Below are positions 9,948 through 19,377 of a DNA stretch of 64,000 nt, piece after piece; the first letter of the stretch is position 1; the number at the start of each line of letters is the position of its first letter. The notes under the pieces are model-generated. The model worked only from the letters and a program-made list of their open reading frames with translations, searched no databases and was not told the origin of the DNA. The DNA is taken from contig NC_020062.1 in assembly GCF_000330885.1 (NCBI RefSeq), positions 442,374-506,373 of the forward strand, in the 5' to 3' direction. Source of the stretch: Rhizobium tropici CIAT 899. GTDB taxonomy: Bacteria; Pseudomonadota; Alphaproteobacteria; Rhizobiales; Rhizobiaceae. A program made the translations under genes and the position numbers.

Positions 9948-10577
9948 ATGACTTTGCAGAACAGGGATATTATCGACTTCCTCGCCGGGATAGAGCCAGG
10001 ATCCCGTCTTGACGGTCTTCGGGCGCAGCGGCCCGAGACGCGCCTCAATGCGCAGAAGAGCCATGAGGCTCTCTTTGAACCCGAACATTGGGGAAGCGTC
10101 ACTCCGGCGGAGCGCTTCGCCGCCGCGGTCTTCGTTGCAGGGCTGCACAAGGCGCCGGATATCGCGAATTTCTATTCATCCAAGTTGCGGGATGAGGCGC
10201 ACGGTCCCGAGCTCGTTGCCATCATCGGCGCTGAGCTGGAGGTCGGCGATACAACCGGACCTTACGGCCATTATCCGGTTGGCCCGCTATCGCGTGAGGA
10301 CAAGCCGGGCCTCGTTTACGAGGTTTCGGGTGAGAGCCGAAATCTTCTGGATCCAAAACTCAGTGCAGCGCTCGAACACATCCACCTTCTGGTCTTCCGA
10401 CCGAGGGAGGCAAGCGCCGGGGCATTGCAGAAGCTGCTCGATGCTGGCTGGACGACCACCGGCATCGTCACCCTATCGCAACTCGTCGCATTCCTTGCGT
10501 TCCAGATCAGGGTCGTTACCGGTCTGAAGGCTCTGGCGGCAAGCTCCGCCGCCATCGGGCAGGTCGCGCAAGCCTAG
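9948..10577 (+). CDS. CMD-domain protein (AhpD-like, Avi_7170-like), cysteine-free
   Basis: 209 residues, mostly helical, with the carboxymuconolactone-decarboxylase/AhpD fold suggested by ERFAAAVFVAGLHKAPDIANFY and the C-terminal helix LSQLVAFLAFQIRVVTGLKAL. It contains no cysteine, so it lacks the CxxC peroxidatic centre of AhpD. The next gene is a related protein that keeps CxxC; the two probably work together, possibly as a heteromer (inference). The ATG lies 30 bp after the monooxygenase stop, with a purine-rich AGAGAAGG upstream. Confidence 0.8.
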   Translation: MTLQNRDIIDFLAGIEPGSRLDGLRAQRPETRLNAQKSHEALFEPEHWGSVTPAERFAAAVFVAGLHKAPDIANFYSSKLRDEAHGPELVAIIGAELEVGDTTGPYGHYPVGPLSREDKPGLVYEVSGESRNLLDPKLSAALEHIHLLVFRPREASAGALQKLLDAGWTTTGIVTLSQLVAFLAFQIRVVTGLKALAASSAAIGQVAQA

Positions 10578-10601
10578 ATCGCACGAATAAGGAAGACTGC
10601 C

Positions 10602-11204
10602 ATGACCGAAACTGTCATCCACCCGGCAATCGAAAACCGGCCAAACGCCTTCACGCAAGCTGAGATCGGCTGGACGCCCTGGCTGCAGCCCCTCGAAGAA
10701 GTGGAGCTGACCGAACGCCACTGGGCCGGCCTCGTGGACGCGTCCCGCGCAAAATCACCCTATTTCATGCTGTTGGCACGTGACCCCGACATCCTGGGGG
10801 CGCGTACAAAGACCGACAAAGATATCTTCTACAATGTCTTGGCCGGCCTTCCCCGCGCTGAACGGGAACTGGCTGCTACGGCCGCTTCGCGGGCGAATGG
10901 ATGCATCTTTTGCGCATCGGTCCATTCTCGTTTTGCCTCTCATCATTCCAAGCGGACCGAGGATGTGCAGCGTCTGTTGGACGAGGGCCTTCAAGCCGAT
11001 CTTGGCAGCCGATGGAATGCCGTTGTCGAAGCTTCAGTTGCGCTGACGGCCACGCCCTCGCAATTCGGAGCCGACGAAATCCGCAGGTTGCGCGAAGAAG
11101 GCCTGGATGATCTGGAAATCGCCGACGTGATCCATGGAGCCGCTTTCTTCAACTGGGCGAACCGGTTGATGCTTTCGCTTGGCGAGCCAACGCCGGCGGC
11201 CTGA
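10602..11204 (+). CDS. Alkylhydroperoxidase-domain protein (Avi_7169-like) with CxxC
   Basis: 200 residues. The AhpD-type active-site motif CIFCASVHSRF lies near residue 105, with the histidine spaced as in AhpD-like disulfide reductases/peroxidases. The N-terminal part (FTQAEIGWTPWLQPLEEVELT) is specific to this subgroup. An AAGGAAG ribosome-binding site precedes the ATG, and the gene is last in the rightward operon, followed by an intergenic repeat. Likely role: thiol-based removal of peroxide or a reactive product made by the flavin monooxygenase (inference). Confidence 0.85.
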   Translation: MTETVIHPAIENRPNAFTQAEIGWTPWLQPLEEVELTERHWAGLVDASRAKSPYFMLLARDPDILGARTKTDKDIFYNVLAGLPRAERELAATAASRANGCIFCASVHSRFASHHSKRTEDVQRLLDEGLQADLGSRWNAVVEASVALTATPSQFGADEIRRLREEGLDDLEIADVIHGAAFFNWANRLMLSLGEPTPAA

Positions 11205-11220
11205 ACGAAGGTTCGGCCAA

Positions 11221-11320
11221 TAGAGCGGTTCAGCTTTTCACGAAATCTCTGAACCGCTCTATCTCTTTGTTGTCTCGCAATTCCGGACGTAAAACCGCTG
11301 CGCATTTTCCTGGAATAGCT
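11221..11320. repeat. Rhizobial intergenic palindromic repeat
   Basis: Starts with a perfect 13-bp inverted repeat (TAGAGCGGTTCAG at 11221-11233 and CTGAACCGCTCTA at 11249-11261) followed by a tail, CGCAATTCCGGACG...AAAACCGCTGCGCA...TTTCCTGGAAT. I recognise this arrangement as a common short dispersed repeat in Rhizobium/Agrobacterium genomes. It also forms a strong hairpin that can end transcription of the rightward operon. Copy number elsewhere cannot be seen here. Confidence 0.7.
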
Positions 11321-11324
11321 CTAG

Positions 11325-11350
11325 CCGCCGCTCTCGTGACTGAGCGGCGG
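11325..11350. terminator. Hairpin between convergent operons
   Basis: 9-bp perfect stem CCGCCGCTC / GAGCGGCGG with an 8-nt loop, located 39 bp beyond the stop of the leftward monooxygenase gene and followed on the plus strand by a T-containing ACGTATTTT. It can serve as a terminator for either strand. Confidence 0.55.
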
Positions 11351-11388
11351 ACGTATTTTGAGCGGATATTCTCAGGCCTTGAAATGCG

Positions 11389-12483
11389 TCAGGACGCAGT
11401 CGGCGACCAGCCGAGGCTTGGGGCCACCGTTTGTGCGAGATCTGTCAGCAGTCTTACATTCTCCGCAAGTCCGAAAGCGGGCGGTAGGAAAAGGACGATC
11501 TCGTCGGCGGCGGCCAGGCCCGGGTCCTTGAGCACTGCTTCGATCACCTGATCGGGGGTGCCGTGGAAGACCGGAGAAATCTGGATACCCGGCGGCTGAA
11601 TGGCCGGCGCGGCCGGTTCAAGGGCGCCGCTGGGCCGGGAGGCCCCGATCCCCTTGGTTCGGCGCTCAAGATCGTAAGCGGCATATTTCTCCCGCAATTC
11701 GGCGGTGGTGCCGACCAGGATCGATGCCGCCACCGTGACCGGCGGCGGCTCGGTGCCCTGCCTCTGGCGCCATGTCGCGCGGAAAGCATCGATGGCGCGG
11801 GCTTGATATTCTCCGAAACTCTCGCCTTCGGCGTGGTCGTGTTGGACAGTTCCCGAGATGAGCCCGATCCCGAGCTCAGCAGCCTGCACGGCCGAGGCAT
11901 GGCTACCAGAGCCTTGCCGGATACGCGATCGTAGCGTCGGGCTGTGCGGGGTCACCCGCAGTTCGGTGCCCTCCGGGGCACCCTGGCCTGGACCATCGAC
12001 CGTGTGCAGCACCTCGCCGGCAATTGCTGCAAGAAAACGCGCCTGGCGGCGCTTCGCTTCTGTCCGGGCATCGGTATCGACCGCGCCGAATACCGCGTCG
12101 AATGCAGCATTGGCGCCGGTGGAGATGGCCAGCTCAAGCCTTTCGCCGATGAGCAGGTCGGCGGTGGCGGCTGCCTCGGCAAGCAGGATCGGGTCCTGGT
12201 AGCGCATCGGGATGACAGCCGATCCGAGCGTGATATGGCTTGTATGTTGGCCGACCGCAGCAAAGAATGGGATCGGAGAGGACAGGTAGTGATCGAAGTG
12301 GCGCTGATAGGCCCAGCCCGACTGGTAGCCCAGCCGCTCGGCTGCCTTGAACAGTTCTATGCCGTCGCGCAGTCCCTGCGCCGGACCGGCCTCATCGTTG
12401 AACGATACGCGGGTGTTGAAGCCGAGCCGCCGCTTGGCGCGGAATGTGACGGGCAGGGCGCCGATGGGGGCAACGATACTCAT
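11389..12483 (-). CDS. FMN-dependent luciferase-like monooxygenase (second)
   Basis: A 364-residue luciferase-like flavin monooxygenase. Key segments are GIELFKAAERLGYQSGWAYQ, FFAAVGQHTSHITLGSAVIP and LLIGERLELAISTG. It belongs to a different subgroup from the one at 8868: its barrel N-terminus begins RRLGFNTRVSF, and an AQGLRDG loop precedes the first helix. Its start overlaps the stop of the double ATPase gene (ATGA), so it is the last gene of the leftward ABC operon. Likely oxidises the substrate that this transporter brings in; substrate unknown. Confidence 0.88.
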   Translation of the reverse strand: MSIVAPIGALPVTFRAKRRLGFNTRVSFNDEAGPAQGLRDGIELFKAAERLGYQSGWAYQRHFDHYLSSPIPFFAAVGQHTSHITLGSAVIPMRYQDPILLAEAAATADLLIGERLELAISTGANAAFDAVFGAVDTDARTEAKRRQARFLAAIAGEVLHTVDGPGQGAPEGTELRVTPHSPTLRSRIRQGSGSHASAVQAAELGIGLISGTVQHDHAEGESFGEYQARAIDAFRATWRQRQGTEPPPVTVAASILVGTTAELREKYAAYDLERRTKGIGASRPSGALEPAAPAIQPPGIQISPVFHGTPDQVIEAVLKDPGLAAADEIVLFLPPAFGLAENVRLLTDLAQTVAPSLGWSPTAS

Positions 12484-14207
12484 GCGATCTGTTCCTGGCT
12501 GATGATCCGGCGGAGTTGCGGGAGTGGTGCGCGTGCAGGGGTGGCGGCGGTCGGGATCGATTCCAGCAACGATAGCGTGTAGGGCTCACGTGGATTGTCG
12601 AAGATATCCCTGACGTTGCCGTGTTCGACGATGCGCCCGCGTTGCATCACGGAGACGGTATGGGCGAATTGGCGCACGAGGGCCAGATCGTGGGAGACGA
12701 AGATATAGGTCAGGCCAAGGCTTGCCTGCAGCGAGAGCAACACCTCGACGATATCAGCCTGAACACTGACGTCGAGTGCCGAGGTCGGTTCGTCGAGCAC
12801 GATCACCTCCGGCTTCAGGACCAGCGAGCGGGCAATCGCGACACGCTGCCGCTGACCGCCGGACAAGGCTTGCGGCTTGCGTGAAAGCAGGTGCTCGCCA
12901 AGGCCGACATTCGACAGCGCTTCGCGCACCCGTTCCGCCCGCTCGGCACGAGTTCCGATGCCGAACCTGTCGAGCGGCTCGCGCACGAGCCGCTCGACCT
13001 TCCAGGTCGGATCGAGCGAGGTGAATGGATTTTGATAGACGAGTTGAAGATTGCGCCATACAGGGCGTAGTGAGTGGTGTGAGCGTCCGCTGAGTTTTTC
13101 CCCTGCGACCGAAATATGACCGGCGTCCGGTTGATCGAGCCCGAGCAGCAGCCGGATCGTCGTCGTCTTTCCGGAGCCGGACTCGCCGACCAGTGCGTGC
13201 GTGGTGCCCGCCGGAACGGTAAAGGAGACGTCATCAACGGCCGTCAGAACCTTGCCGTCGACCGTAAAGCTCTTGGTGATACCCTTGACTTCGATCTTCG
13301 GCGAGTTGTTGCCCTCAGCGTCGAGGAACCGAAAGCCAGGATCCCGAAGCTTGTAGTAACGGTTGGGATTAAGCGCCGGAACATCCGCATGCAGCTTCTT
13401 TGCGTAAGTCGATGCGGGTGAGGAGAAAACGGCCGCAGTGCTGCCGGCCTCCTGAACGATGCCATCCTTGAGAACGACCAGGGAGTTTGCCCGTTCGGCT
13501 GCGATCGCCAGGTCATGGGTGATGAGCAGCAGACTGATGTCGAGGTCTTGCTGCAGCCGTGAGAGCAGATCGAGGATTCTCTTCTGGATCGTAACATCGA
13601 GCGCCGAGGTCGGCTCATCGGCGACCAGCAACTGTGGCCGCGGCAGAACCGCAAGTCCGATCAGGACGCGTTGAAGCATGCCGCCGGACAGCTGGTGCGG
13701 GTAGGAACCATAGACACGCTGCGGGTTGTCGAGCCCGACCTGGGCGAACGTCTCCAGGACGAGCGCCTTGCGGATTGCCCTGTTGGGCTCGTCGACAAGA
13801 GCTGCGGCTTCCATCGCCTGCGAGCCGATTGTCCGCACCGGGTTAAGTGCGTTTCCCGGGTCCTGCGGCACGAAGCCGATAGCCCGGCCTCGAAGCTGGC
13901 GGAAGCGGCGCTCGGAGAGCTGCAATATGTCCCGGCCGTCGACCGCGATGCGGCCGGTCGCCTGTCCCGTGCGGGGAAGCAATCGCAGCACGGCGCGCGC
14001 AATGGTCGACTTGCCCGAGCCCGATTCCCCGATGAGTGCAAGGCTTTTGCCGCGGCCGAGCTCGAAGCCAACATTGCTGACGACCTCATGCGAGCCGTAG
14101 GAGACGGACAGGCCCTCCACCTGAAGCAATGGCGCTTGCCGCTGAAGCGTCGGGGCATTCTCGGTAATAAGGGTGCGAATTGCATTTAGTCTATCTTGCG
14201 AAGCCAT
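12480..14207 (-). CDS. ABC transporter ATP-binding protein with two fused nucleotide-binding domains (second set)
   Basis: 575 residues. NBD1: Walker [10 protein letters not shown], signature LSGGMLQRV, Walker [16 protein letters not shown]2: Walker [10 protein letters not shown], signature LSGGQRQRV, Walker [13 protein letters not shown]. Both carry the oligopeptide-family extension ([23 protein letters not shown]). NBD1 has LSGGMLQRV where the paralogue at 7183 has LSGGMRQRV. The start overlaps the end of the DppC-type permease gene by about 20 bp, and its own stop overlaps the monooxygenase start. It energises the importer encoded upstream. Confidence 0.93.
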   Translation of the reverse strand: MASQDRLNAIRTLITENAPTLQRQAPLLQVEGLSVSYGSHEVVSNVGFELGRGKSLALIGESGSGKSTIARAVLRLLPRTGQATGRIAVDGRDILQLSERRFRQLRGRAIGFVPQDPGNALNPVRTIGSQAMEAAALVDEPNRAIRKALVLETFAQVGLDNPQRVYGSYPHQLSGGMLQRVLIGLAVLPRPQLLVADEPTSALDVTIQKRILDLLSRLQQDLDISLLLITHDLAIAAERANSLVVLKDGIVQEAGSTAAVFSSPASTYAKKLHADVPALNPNRYYKLRDPGFRFLDAEGNNSPKIEVKGITKSFTVDGKVLTAVDDVSFTVPAGTTHALVGESGSGKTTTIRLLLGLDQPDAGHISVAGEKLSGRSHHSLRPVWRNLQLVYQNPFTSLDPTWKVERLVREPLDRFGIGTRAERAERVREALSNVGLGEHLLSRKPQALSGGQRQRVAIARSLVLKPEVIVLDEPTSALDVSVQADIVEVLLSLQASLGLTYIFVSHDLALVRQFAHTVSVMQRGRIVEHGNVRDIFDNPREPYTLSLLESIPTAATPARAPLPQLRRIISQEQIA

Positions 14208-15034
14208 CGGCTGATCCTATTCACAGAGAGGACGGTCGCGATCGTGACGAAGGCGGGTGCGTAGACCAGCCATGGCCACTTGAGGTAGTCCTTGCCGATC
14301 GAGATCAGCAGACCCCAATCGGAGGCTGGCGGCGGATCGCCGTAGCCGAGGAAGGCGAGGCTGGCGATCACCAGGATCGAGTCGCCGAACTGCAGCACGG
14401 CAAGCGGGAGCACGGAGCGCGATGCGTTCGGCAGGATGTGCCGCCAGAGGATGTGCCAGCGCGAACCACCCGAAAGGAAAGACGCTTCGATGAAGGTCGC
14501 CTGTCTGGTCTTGATGACCTCCGCCCGCATGACACGGGCAAACACGGCAACCGAGGAGATGCCGGTGGCGATCGCGGCGTTCGTGGTGTCGAAGCCGATC
14601 GCGGTGACGACGATGACGGCAAGCAGGAATTTCGGAATTGCAAGCAGGACATCGACCAGGCGGGCAAGGGCGATATCGACACGGCCACCGAAGAAGCCGG
14701 CGAGCAGGCCGGTGAAACCGCCGGCGACTGCACCGATGACGACGGCAATCAGCGCACTCCTGACTGAGGCGGCCGAACCGTAGACAACGCGGGTGTAGAG
14801 ATCGCGGCCGAGCTGATCGGTTCCGAACCAGTGCTGGGCGCTAGGTGCGAGCAACTTTTGAGAGGGAATGCCGACCGCCGGATTATGGCTGGTGAACAGG
14901 CTGGGTGCGAGCGACCAGGCGATCACGATCGCTACGATCGCGAATGAGAGCGCGACGGTCGCGGGCAGTCGGAAACCGGCAAGCCGGCCGCCAGCTGTGA
15001 TGCGCGGGGACGTATTGGTCGAGAGAAGGGTCAT
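14186..15034 (-). CDS. ABC transporter permease (DppC type, second set)
   Basis: 282 residues with a short N-terminal tail and a first helix LSFAIVAIVIAWSLAPSLF. The family signature HWFGTDQLGRDLYTRVVYG lies near residue 90, and the EAA-like ATPase contact RQATFIEASFLSGGSRWHIL follows near residue 195. The stop is inside the start of the ATPase gene, and the start overlaps the preceding permease stop, so the genes are translationally coupled. Confidence 0.92.
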   Translation of the reverse strand: MTLLSTNTSPRITAGGRLAGFRLPATVALSFAIVAIVIAWSLAPSLFTSHNPAVGIPSQKLLAPSAQHWFGTDQLGRDLYTRVVYGSAASVRSALIAVVIGAVAGGFTGLLAGFFGGRVDIALARLVDVLLAIPKFLLAVIVVTAIGFDTTNAAIATGISSVAVFARVMRAEVIKTRQATFIEASFLSGGSRWHILWRHILPNASRSVLPLAVLQFGDSILVIASLAFLGYGDPPPASDWGLLISIGKDYLKWPWLVYAPAFVTIATVLSVNRISRWLRKID

Positions 15035-16050
15035 GACAGCACCGACTTGGGAATATCGGAGGATCCTTCGTCCGAAGTGGCCGGGCGGCGCGCGGCACTG
15101 CCGAGCAGTTTCACGCGCGGGTCGAGCAATGGATAGACAAGATCGGCGATCAGGTTGACCAGCACGAAAACCACGGCCGCGAGCGATACGACCGCCTGTA
15201 GGACAGGCAGGTCCTGGGTGCTGACCGAGCGCTGGACCAGGCTGCCGATGCCGGTGCGGCCGAACACCGCCTCGGTGATCAGCGAGCCGCCAAGCAATTC
15301 GCCGATCGTCAGCGCGACGACGGTAATGACCGGAAGCGAAGACGGCTTGAGGAGATGCCTGGCGAAAAGCTGCAGCTGGCCAAGGCCGCGACTGCGCGCA
15401 ACGGCGGCATATTCCTGCCCCGACTCGTGATCCAGATTGGCTATCAGTACCTCGGCGATCTGGGCCGAGATCGGAATGCCGAGTGCGACCGCCGCGAAAA
15501 AGGTTGCCCAGAAGCTGTCGGGATTGATCACGCGGAAGAGACCGAGCTGGAAGCCGAAGATGTGGATCAGCACCAGGCCAATCACGAAATTCGGCACCGA
15601 CAGGAACAGGGATGGGAAGCCCCGCAACAGGCCTTGGCCGAACCTCTTTGGCAGGAACTGAGTGCCATAGGCAATCACGATCGCCAGGATCAGCGCGACG
15701 ACGAGGCCCGCAAAGGCGAGAACGAGCGTCGAGGGCAAGACCTCGGCGATCATGGTCGTCACGGAACGGTTGGTTCGCATCGACAGGCCGAGATCGCCGA
15801 TCAGAAAGTGGGAAAGCGATGTCGACAACTGCATGAATACCGGCTTGTCCAGGCCCTGAGCAGCAATGATTTCCTGGATCTCCGCCTCGCTGAAGCCGTT
15901 TTGCGGGTTGCGCAGAACGTTGGTAACGGGATCGCCCGGCAGAACGCTGACGACGATGAAGGTGAAGACGTAGGCCAGCAGGATGACAATCGCGGCCTGG
16001 ACGAGGCGCTTTGTGGCGTAGCTAAGATAGGCATTGTTCATGCTCGTCAC
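15031..16050 (-). CDS. ABC transporter permease (DppB type, second set)
   Basis: 339 residues. First helix LVQAAIVILLAYVFTFIVVS followed by PGDPVTNVL, as in DppB-type subunits; EAA-like loop YAAVARSRGLGQLQLFARHL near residue 220; C-terminal LVYPLLDPRVKLL. M1 and M4 are both possible starts (MTSMNNAY); the upstream GGAGGTGACGAGC favours M1 or M4 equally. It lies 29 bp after the binding-protein gene and overlaps the next permease. Confidence 0.92.
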   Translation of the reverse strand: MTSMNNAYLSYATKRLVQAAIVILLAYVFTFIVVSVLPGDPVTNVLRNPQNGFSEAEIQEIIAAQGLDKPVFMQLSTSLSHFLIGDLGLSMRTNRSVTTMIAEVLPSTLVLAFAGLVVALILAIVIAYGTQFLPKRFGQGLLRGFPSLFLSVPNFVIGLVLIHIFGFQLGLFRVINPDSFWATFFAAVALGIPISAQIAEVLIANLDHESGQEYAAVARSRGLGQLQLFARHLLKPSSLPVITVVALTIGELLGGSLITEAVFGRTGIGSLVQRSVSTQDLPVLQAVVSLAAVVFVLVNLIADLVYPLLDPRVKLLGSAARRPATSDEGSSDIPKSVLS

Positions 16051-16079
16051 CTCCTCGCTTTCCTTCGCTGCGCTGTGGG

Positions 16080-17729
16080 TCAGTCACTGATCGTGGCCGT
16101 GTAATAGCTGGCATAGGCGACGCCGTTGTATGTCTCGCCTTTGAGCTTGGGAGACTGGACATAGATGCGCTGGACCATCTGTGTGCGCGGAATGAAGTAA
16201 CCCTCTTCAAGAACATATTTCTGAAGCTCGTCCAGCAGCGGGTTTCTGGCCTCGAGAGAACCAGCGCTGGCGATCTTGTCGCGCAGTTCGTTGATCTTCT
16301 GGTCGCTCTCGCCGAGCGCGAACCAGTTCTCGCCGTTATTGGCGTTGGTCAGGATGCTCGCGACAGTGCCGGCGTCGATAAAGCTGCGCGTTACCTCATA
16401 GGCAGGGACGCCGGCGCCGCCATACTGAACCTTCTGGCCGTAGGTCACGACGTCATAGGCCCGGATATCGACCTTCCAGCCGATCTTGCCGAGCTGCTGG
16501 GCGATGAGTTCGTCGATCGACCTTGAGGTCACGAGATATGGGTTGGAATTGAGCGTCAATGACAGCTGCTTGCCGTCCTTGGCGCGTATGCCGTCAGCCC
16601 CCTTTTTCCAGCCCGCCTCGTCGAGGAGTTTCTCGGCTCTGTCGGGATTATAGGCCAGAAGCTCGCTGTGATCGGTCGCGCCGGGAACGTTGCTCTGAAT
16701 GAATGACGTCGCGAGCTTCCAGTCGGGCGTGTAGACGGTATCGATGATTTCCTGACGATTGACGCCGGCCTGCAAGGCCTGTCGCACCTTGACGTCATCG
16801 TAAGGCGCGAGTTTCGTATTGATTGCCCAGCCATTGACGAAGCCGAGATAACGCGGCGTCGCGACGGTAAAGCCCTCCTGCTTGAGCGACGTCAGCTCCT
16901 GCGGCGAGGCGTTATAGGCAACGTCCGCCTGGCCGGACTGGACGGCAGCAACCCGCAGTGACGGTTCCGATACCAGCTTGTAGGTGATCGTATCGAGATA
17001 GGCCGGACCGGTATGACCGACGGCCGCAGGACCCCAGTTGTAATCCTTGCGTTTGACCAGCTTGACGAAGTCGCCTTCCTTCCAGGAATCGACCACATAG
17101 GGCCCGCTGCCGGAGGTCTTGCTGAGATCGGCCTGCTGCGCGGCCGGCTGTGCGATGGTCTTGGGGGAGATCAGAATGGAACCGTGATAGCCAAGGGTCG
17201 GAATGAAGCCGAGCGTCGGTTTTTTGAAGAAGATCTTCACCGTGGTCGCATCGACCGCCTCGGCGTGGTCGTAGGTCTTCGGGAAAAGCCCAATCGGGTT
17301 GATGCCCTCTTTCTTGCGTCCGGCGTACCAGATGTCGAGATTGGCGACAGCGGCAGATGCATCAAGGGGCGTGCCGTCCGAGAAGGTCACACCACTCTTG
17401 AGATGGAGGGTGAACTCGGTGGCACTGTCATTCTGCTCCCAGCGCTCGGCGATCCACGGGCTAACCTTGCCGGCGGCATCCACGTAAACGAGCTTGTCGG
17501 TTACGTGACCCCATATGTGGCCCTGGAAACTCGAAATCGCGCTGTTGTTCGGGATCCAGCTGTCACCCAATGAATCGATGAGGAAGGTGATGTCGCCGCC
17601 ATTTGGCTCGCCGGCACTATGTGCGGGAGTGAAGCCTGCCATCGCCACCAAAGCACCGGTCGCCACGGCGGATGACGTGATCAACAAGCGGCGCCGCGAA
17701 AGGGAGAGCGAGAAAAGGCGTTCGGTCAT
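16080..17729 (-). CDS. ABC transporter substrate-binding protein (family 5), Tat-type signal
   Basis: 549 residues. The N-terminus has an SRRRLLITS twin-arginine motif followed by a hydrophobic stretch and a cleavage-like AHSAG near residue 39, suggesting Tat export. This differs from the Sec-type signal of the paralogue at 3641. The mature part has GGDITFLIDSLGDSWIPN, HIWGHVTDKLVYVD and VKVRQALQAGVNRQEI as in SBP_bac_5. It is the first gene of the leftward operon, with AGGACC before the ATG. Together with the two permeases and the ATPase it forms a complete importer. Ligand unknown. Confidence 0.88.
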   Translation of the reverse strand: MTERLFSLSLSRRRLLITSSAVATGALVAMAGFTPAHSAGEPNGGDITFLIDSLGDSWIPNNSAISSFQGHIWGHVTDKLVYVDAAGKVSPWIAERWEQNDSATEFTLHLKSGVTFSDGTPLDASAAVANLDIWYAGRKKEGINPIGLFPKTYDHAEAVDATTVKIFFKKPTLGFIPTLGYHGSILISPKTIAQPAAQQADLSKTSGSGPYVVDSWKEGDFVKLVKRKDYNWGPAAVGHTGPAYLDTITYKLVSEPSLRVAAVQSGQADVAYNASPQELTSLKQEGFTVATPRYLGFVNGWAINTKLAPYDDVKVRQALQAGVNRQEIIDTVYTPDWKLATSFIQSNVPGATDHSELLAYNPDRAEKLLDEAGWKKGADGIRAKDGKQLSLTLNSNPYLVTSRSIDELIAQQLGKIGWKVDIRAYDVVTYGQKVQYGGAGVPAYEVTRSFIDAGTVASILTNANNGENWFALGESDQKINELRDKIASAGSLEARNPLLDELQKYVLEEGYFIPRTQMVQRIYVQSPKLKGETYNGVAYASYYTATISD

Positions 17730-18173
17730 AGAGAGGTCCTGATGGTTCGGGTTCTGCGAATTCTTGAAACAAAGCCTACGCAGGCAGAACCAAAAGGAGA
17801 AAGACTGGTTGTTCTTTTTCTACTAATTTTATGGATTATTTTGGCCGGTTTTGGCCTCTGCAGGGGATCAGCATTTTTCAGGCCTGATGGTGAGGGGACT
17901 GTAACCCGAAAATATTTGCTAGCGAGCAGTGTCACCGCATCGATCTTGTCACGGCCGATGTATCCGAGCCAATAGGGCTCCTGGAACTGGCTGATGCAGC
18001 AAGATCGAATGCTCGAATAGGCGTAAGGCGTATAGTCGCGAACGAGAACTTATTCGATCGCTGGCATTATTCGTGTAGATTTCTTCCGAATTTGAGGCAA
18101 TATTCCCTCATATAGTTTTAGCATTGATAGTATAGTTAGAGACGAACGGACAGGTCGAAGAGGGCGCGTGTAG
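17730..18173. other. Divergent control region: second ABC operon / polysaccharide locus
   Basis: No convincing gene. Contains an inverted repeat with arms 17750-17757 (GGTTCTGC) and 17784-17791 (GCAGAACC) in the leader of the binding-protein gene. It also holds an AT-rich motif at 17819-17839 that matches 17 of 21 bases of the motif at 3303-3323 upstream of the other ABC operon. The part near 18060-18150 is AT-rich and likely holds the promoter for the glycosyltransferase at 18174. Confidence 0.5.
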
Positions 18174-19331
18174 ATGAAGGCCGCATTATCGACTGAGACG
18201 GATCAGGCTCCGCCTGCGTCTCCCAAGAGAATCCTCTATATCCAGCCGGGAACGAGTTCGTTTGCCGGTATCGAGAGAGTTGTCGACACGATATGCTCAG
18301 CCCTATCCGATAAATATCCCGCCGATTTCGATATCGATGTTCTCTACACGTCCGAGCATAAAAACCGGCCGCACGGAACACAGAGCTACAACACAATCGA
18401 CAGGATCGTGCACAACAGACGCGAACTCATGTCGGTCTTGCGCGATGTCATCGGCGCAAAAGACTATGACTTGGTCGTTGTTCCGCAGATCGAGCCGACA
18501 GTGATCTGCATGATCGCCTGTATCGGCATCCGGCGGAACTTTGCCATGCACCTGCACGGTAACCCGCGGCTGGAGCCGAGCCATCTGAAAGCGAAGATCC
18601 TGTTCTTCCTGATGAGGATCTATTTCATCAAGCGGCTGACCTATGTGTTCGGCACGTCGCCAAGGCAGCTTGAATCGTTCAAAGCGATGTTCAGAAGCAA
18701 CGTCCGGCAATATTGGCTACCCAATCCCGTCAGACGTTTCGATGCCCTTCAAAAGCCCGAGGGAGAAGAGGGGTGCGTCACGTTTGTCAATGTCGGTCGC
18801 TTCTCCTTCCAGAAGGGGCAGGACATTCTCCTCACGGCATTTGCCGAAGCCTACAAGCTTCGTCCTAATATCAGGCTGAAGGTCGTGGGTTATGGAGACG
18901 GCGAGGCTGAACTACGCAACCAGATAGGGGATTTGGGGCTCGCAGCCGTGGTAAGCGTCGAACACCATCCGGACAATCCCTCACCGGCACTGGCGGCGAG
19001 TGACGTCTATGTGTCGACATCACGCTGGGAAGGGTGGTCGTTGGCAATATGTGAGGCGTTGCGATTTGGGCTGCCGGTCATCTCGACCGATTGTGAATTT
19101 GGCCCGAGCGATATATTGGTCGATAGACGCCTCGGCCTTCTCGTGCCGGTTTCCGGAGGCGAGGAGCTCGTCAGGGCGATGCTTTATTATTGCGACCATC
19201 TCGAGGAAGAGCGTGCGCATGCCGAATTTCGGCAAAACTTCATTGATATTTACGACACAGAACGCGTCGTGGATGTTCACGCAGATGCCTTGCGGATAGC
19301 CGCCATGGGACCTGCACCGCTGATTGCCTGA
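18174..19331 (+). CDS. Glycosyltransferase family 4 (GT-B)
   Basis: 385 residues. The N-terminus begins its first strand near residue 19 (KRILYIQPGTSSFAGIERV), and the C-terminal Rossmann domain has NVGRFSFQKGQDILLTAF, VVGYGDGEAEL and the nucleotide-sugar-binding region SRWEGWSLAICEALRFGLPV with the E-x7-E pattern. GAAGAGGG precedes the ATG. This is the first gene of the polysaccharide locus and adds one sugar to the lipid-linked repeat on the cytoplasmic side (family role; donor and acceptor unknown). A short GC hairpin follows the gene. Confidence 0.88.
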   Translation: MKAALSTETDQAPPASPKRILYIQPGTSSFAGIERVVDTICSALSDKYPADFDIDVLYTSEHKNRPHGTQSYNTIDRIVHNRRELMSVLRDVIGAKDYDLVVVPQIEPTVICMIACIGIRRNFAMHLHGNPRLEPSHLKAKILFFLMRIYFIKRLTYVFGTSPRQLESFKAMFRSNVRQYWLPNPVRRFDALQKPEGEEGCVTFVNVGRFSFQKGQDILLTAFAEAYKLRPNIRLKVVGYGDGEAELRNQIGDLGLAAVVSVEHHPDNPSPALAASDVYVSTSRWEGWSLAICEALRFGLPVISTDCEFGPSDILVDRRLGLLVPVSGGEELVRAMLYYCDHLEEERAHAEFRQNFIDIYDTERVVDVHADALRIAAMGPAPLIA

Positions 19332-19350
19332 AAGATGACGGCATCATGAA

Positions 19351-19367
19351 ACCCGGCGCCCCCGGGT
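19351..19367. terminator. Hairpin between convergent glycosyltransferase and GH16 genes
   Basis: 6-bp GC stem ACCCGG / CCGGGT with a 5-nt loop, followed by TCTT on the plus strand; it sits in the 46-bp space between the two stop codons and can serve either strand. Confidence 0.45.
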
Positions 19368-19377
19368 CTTAGGGATA

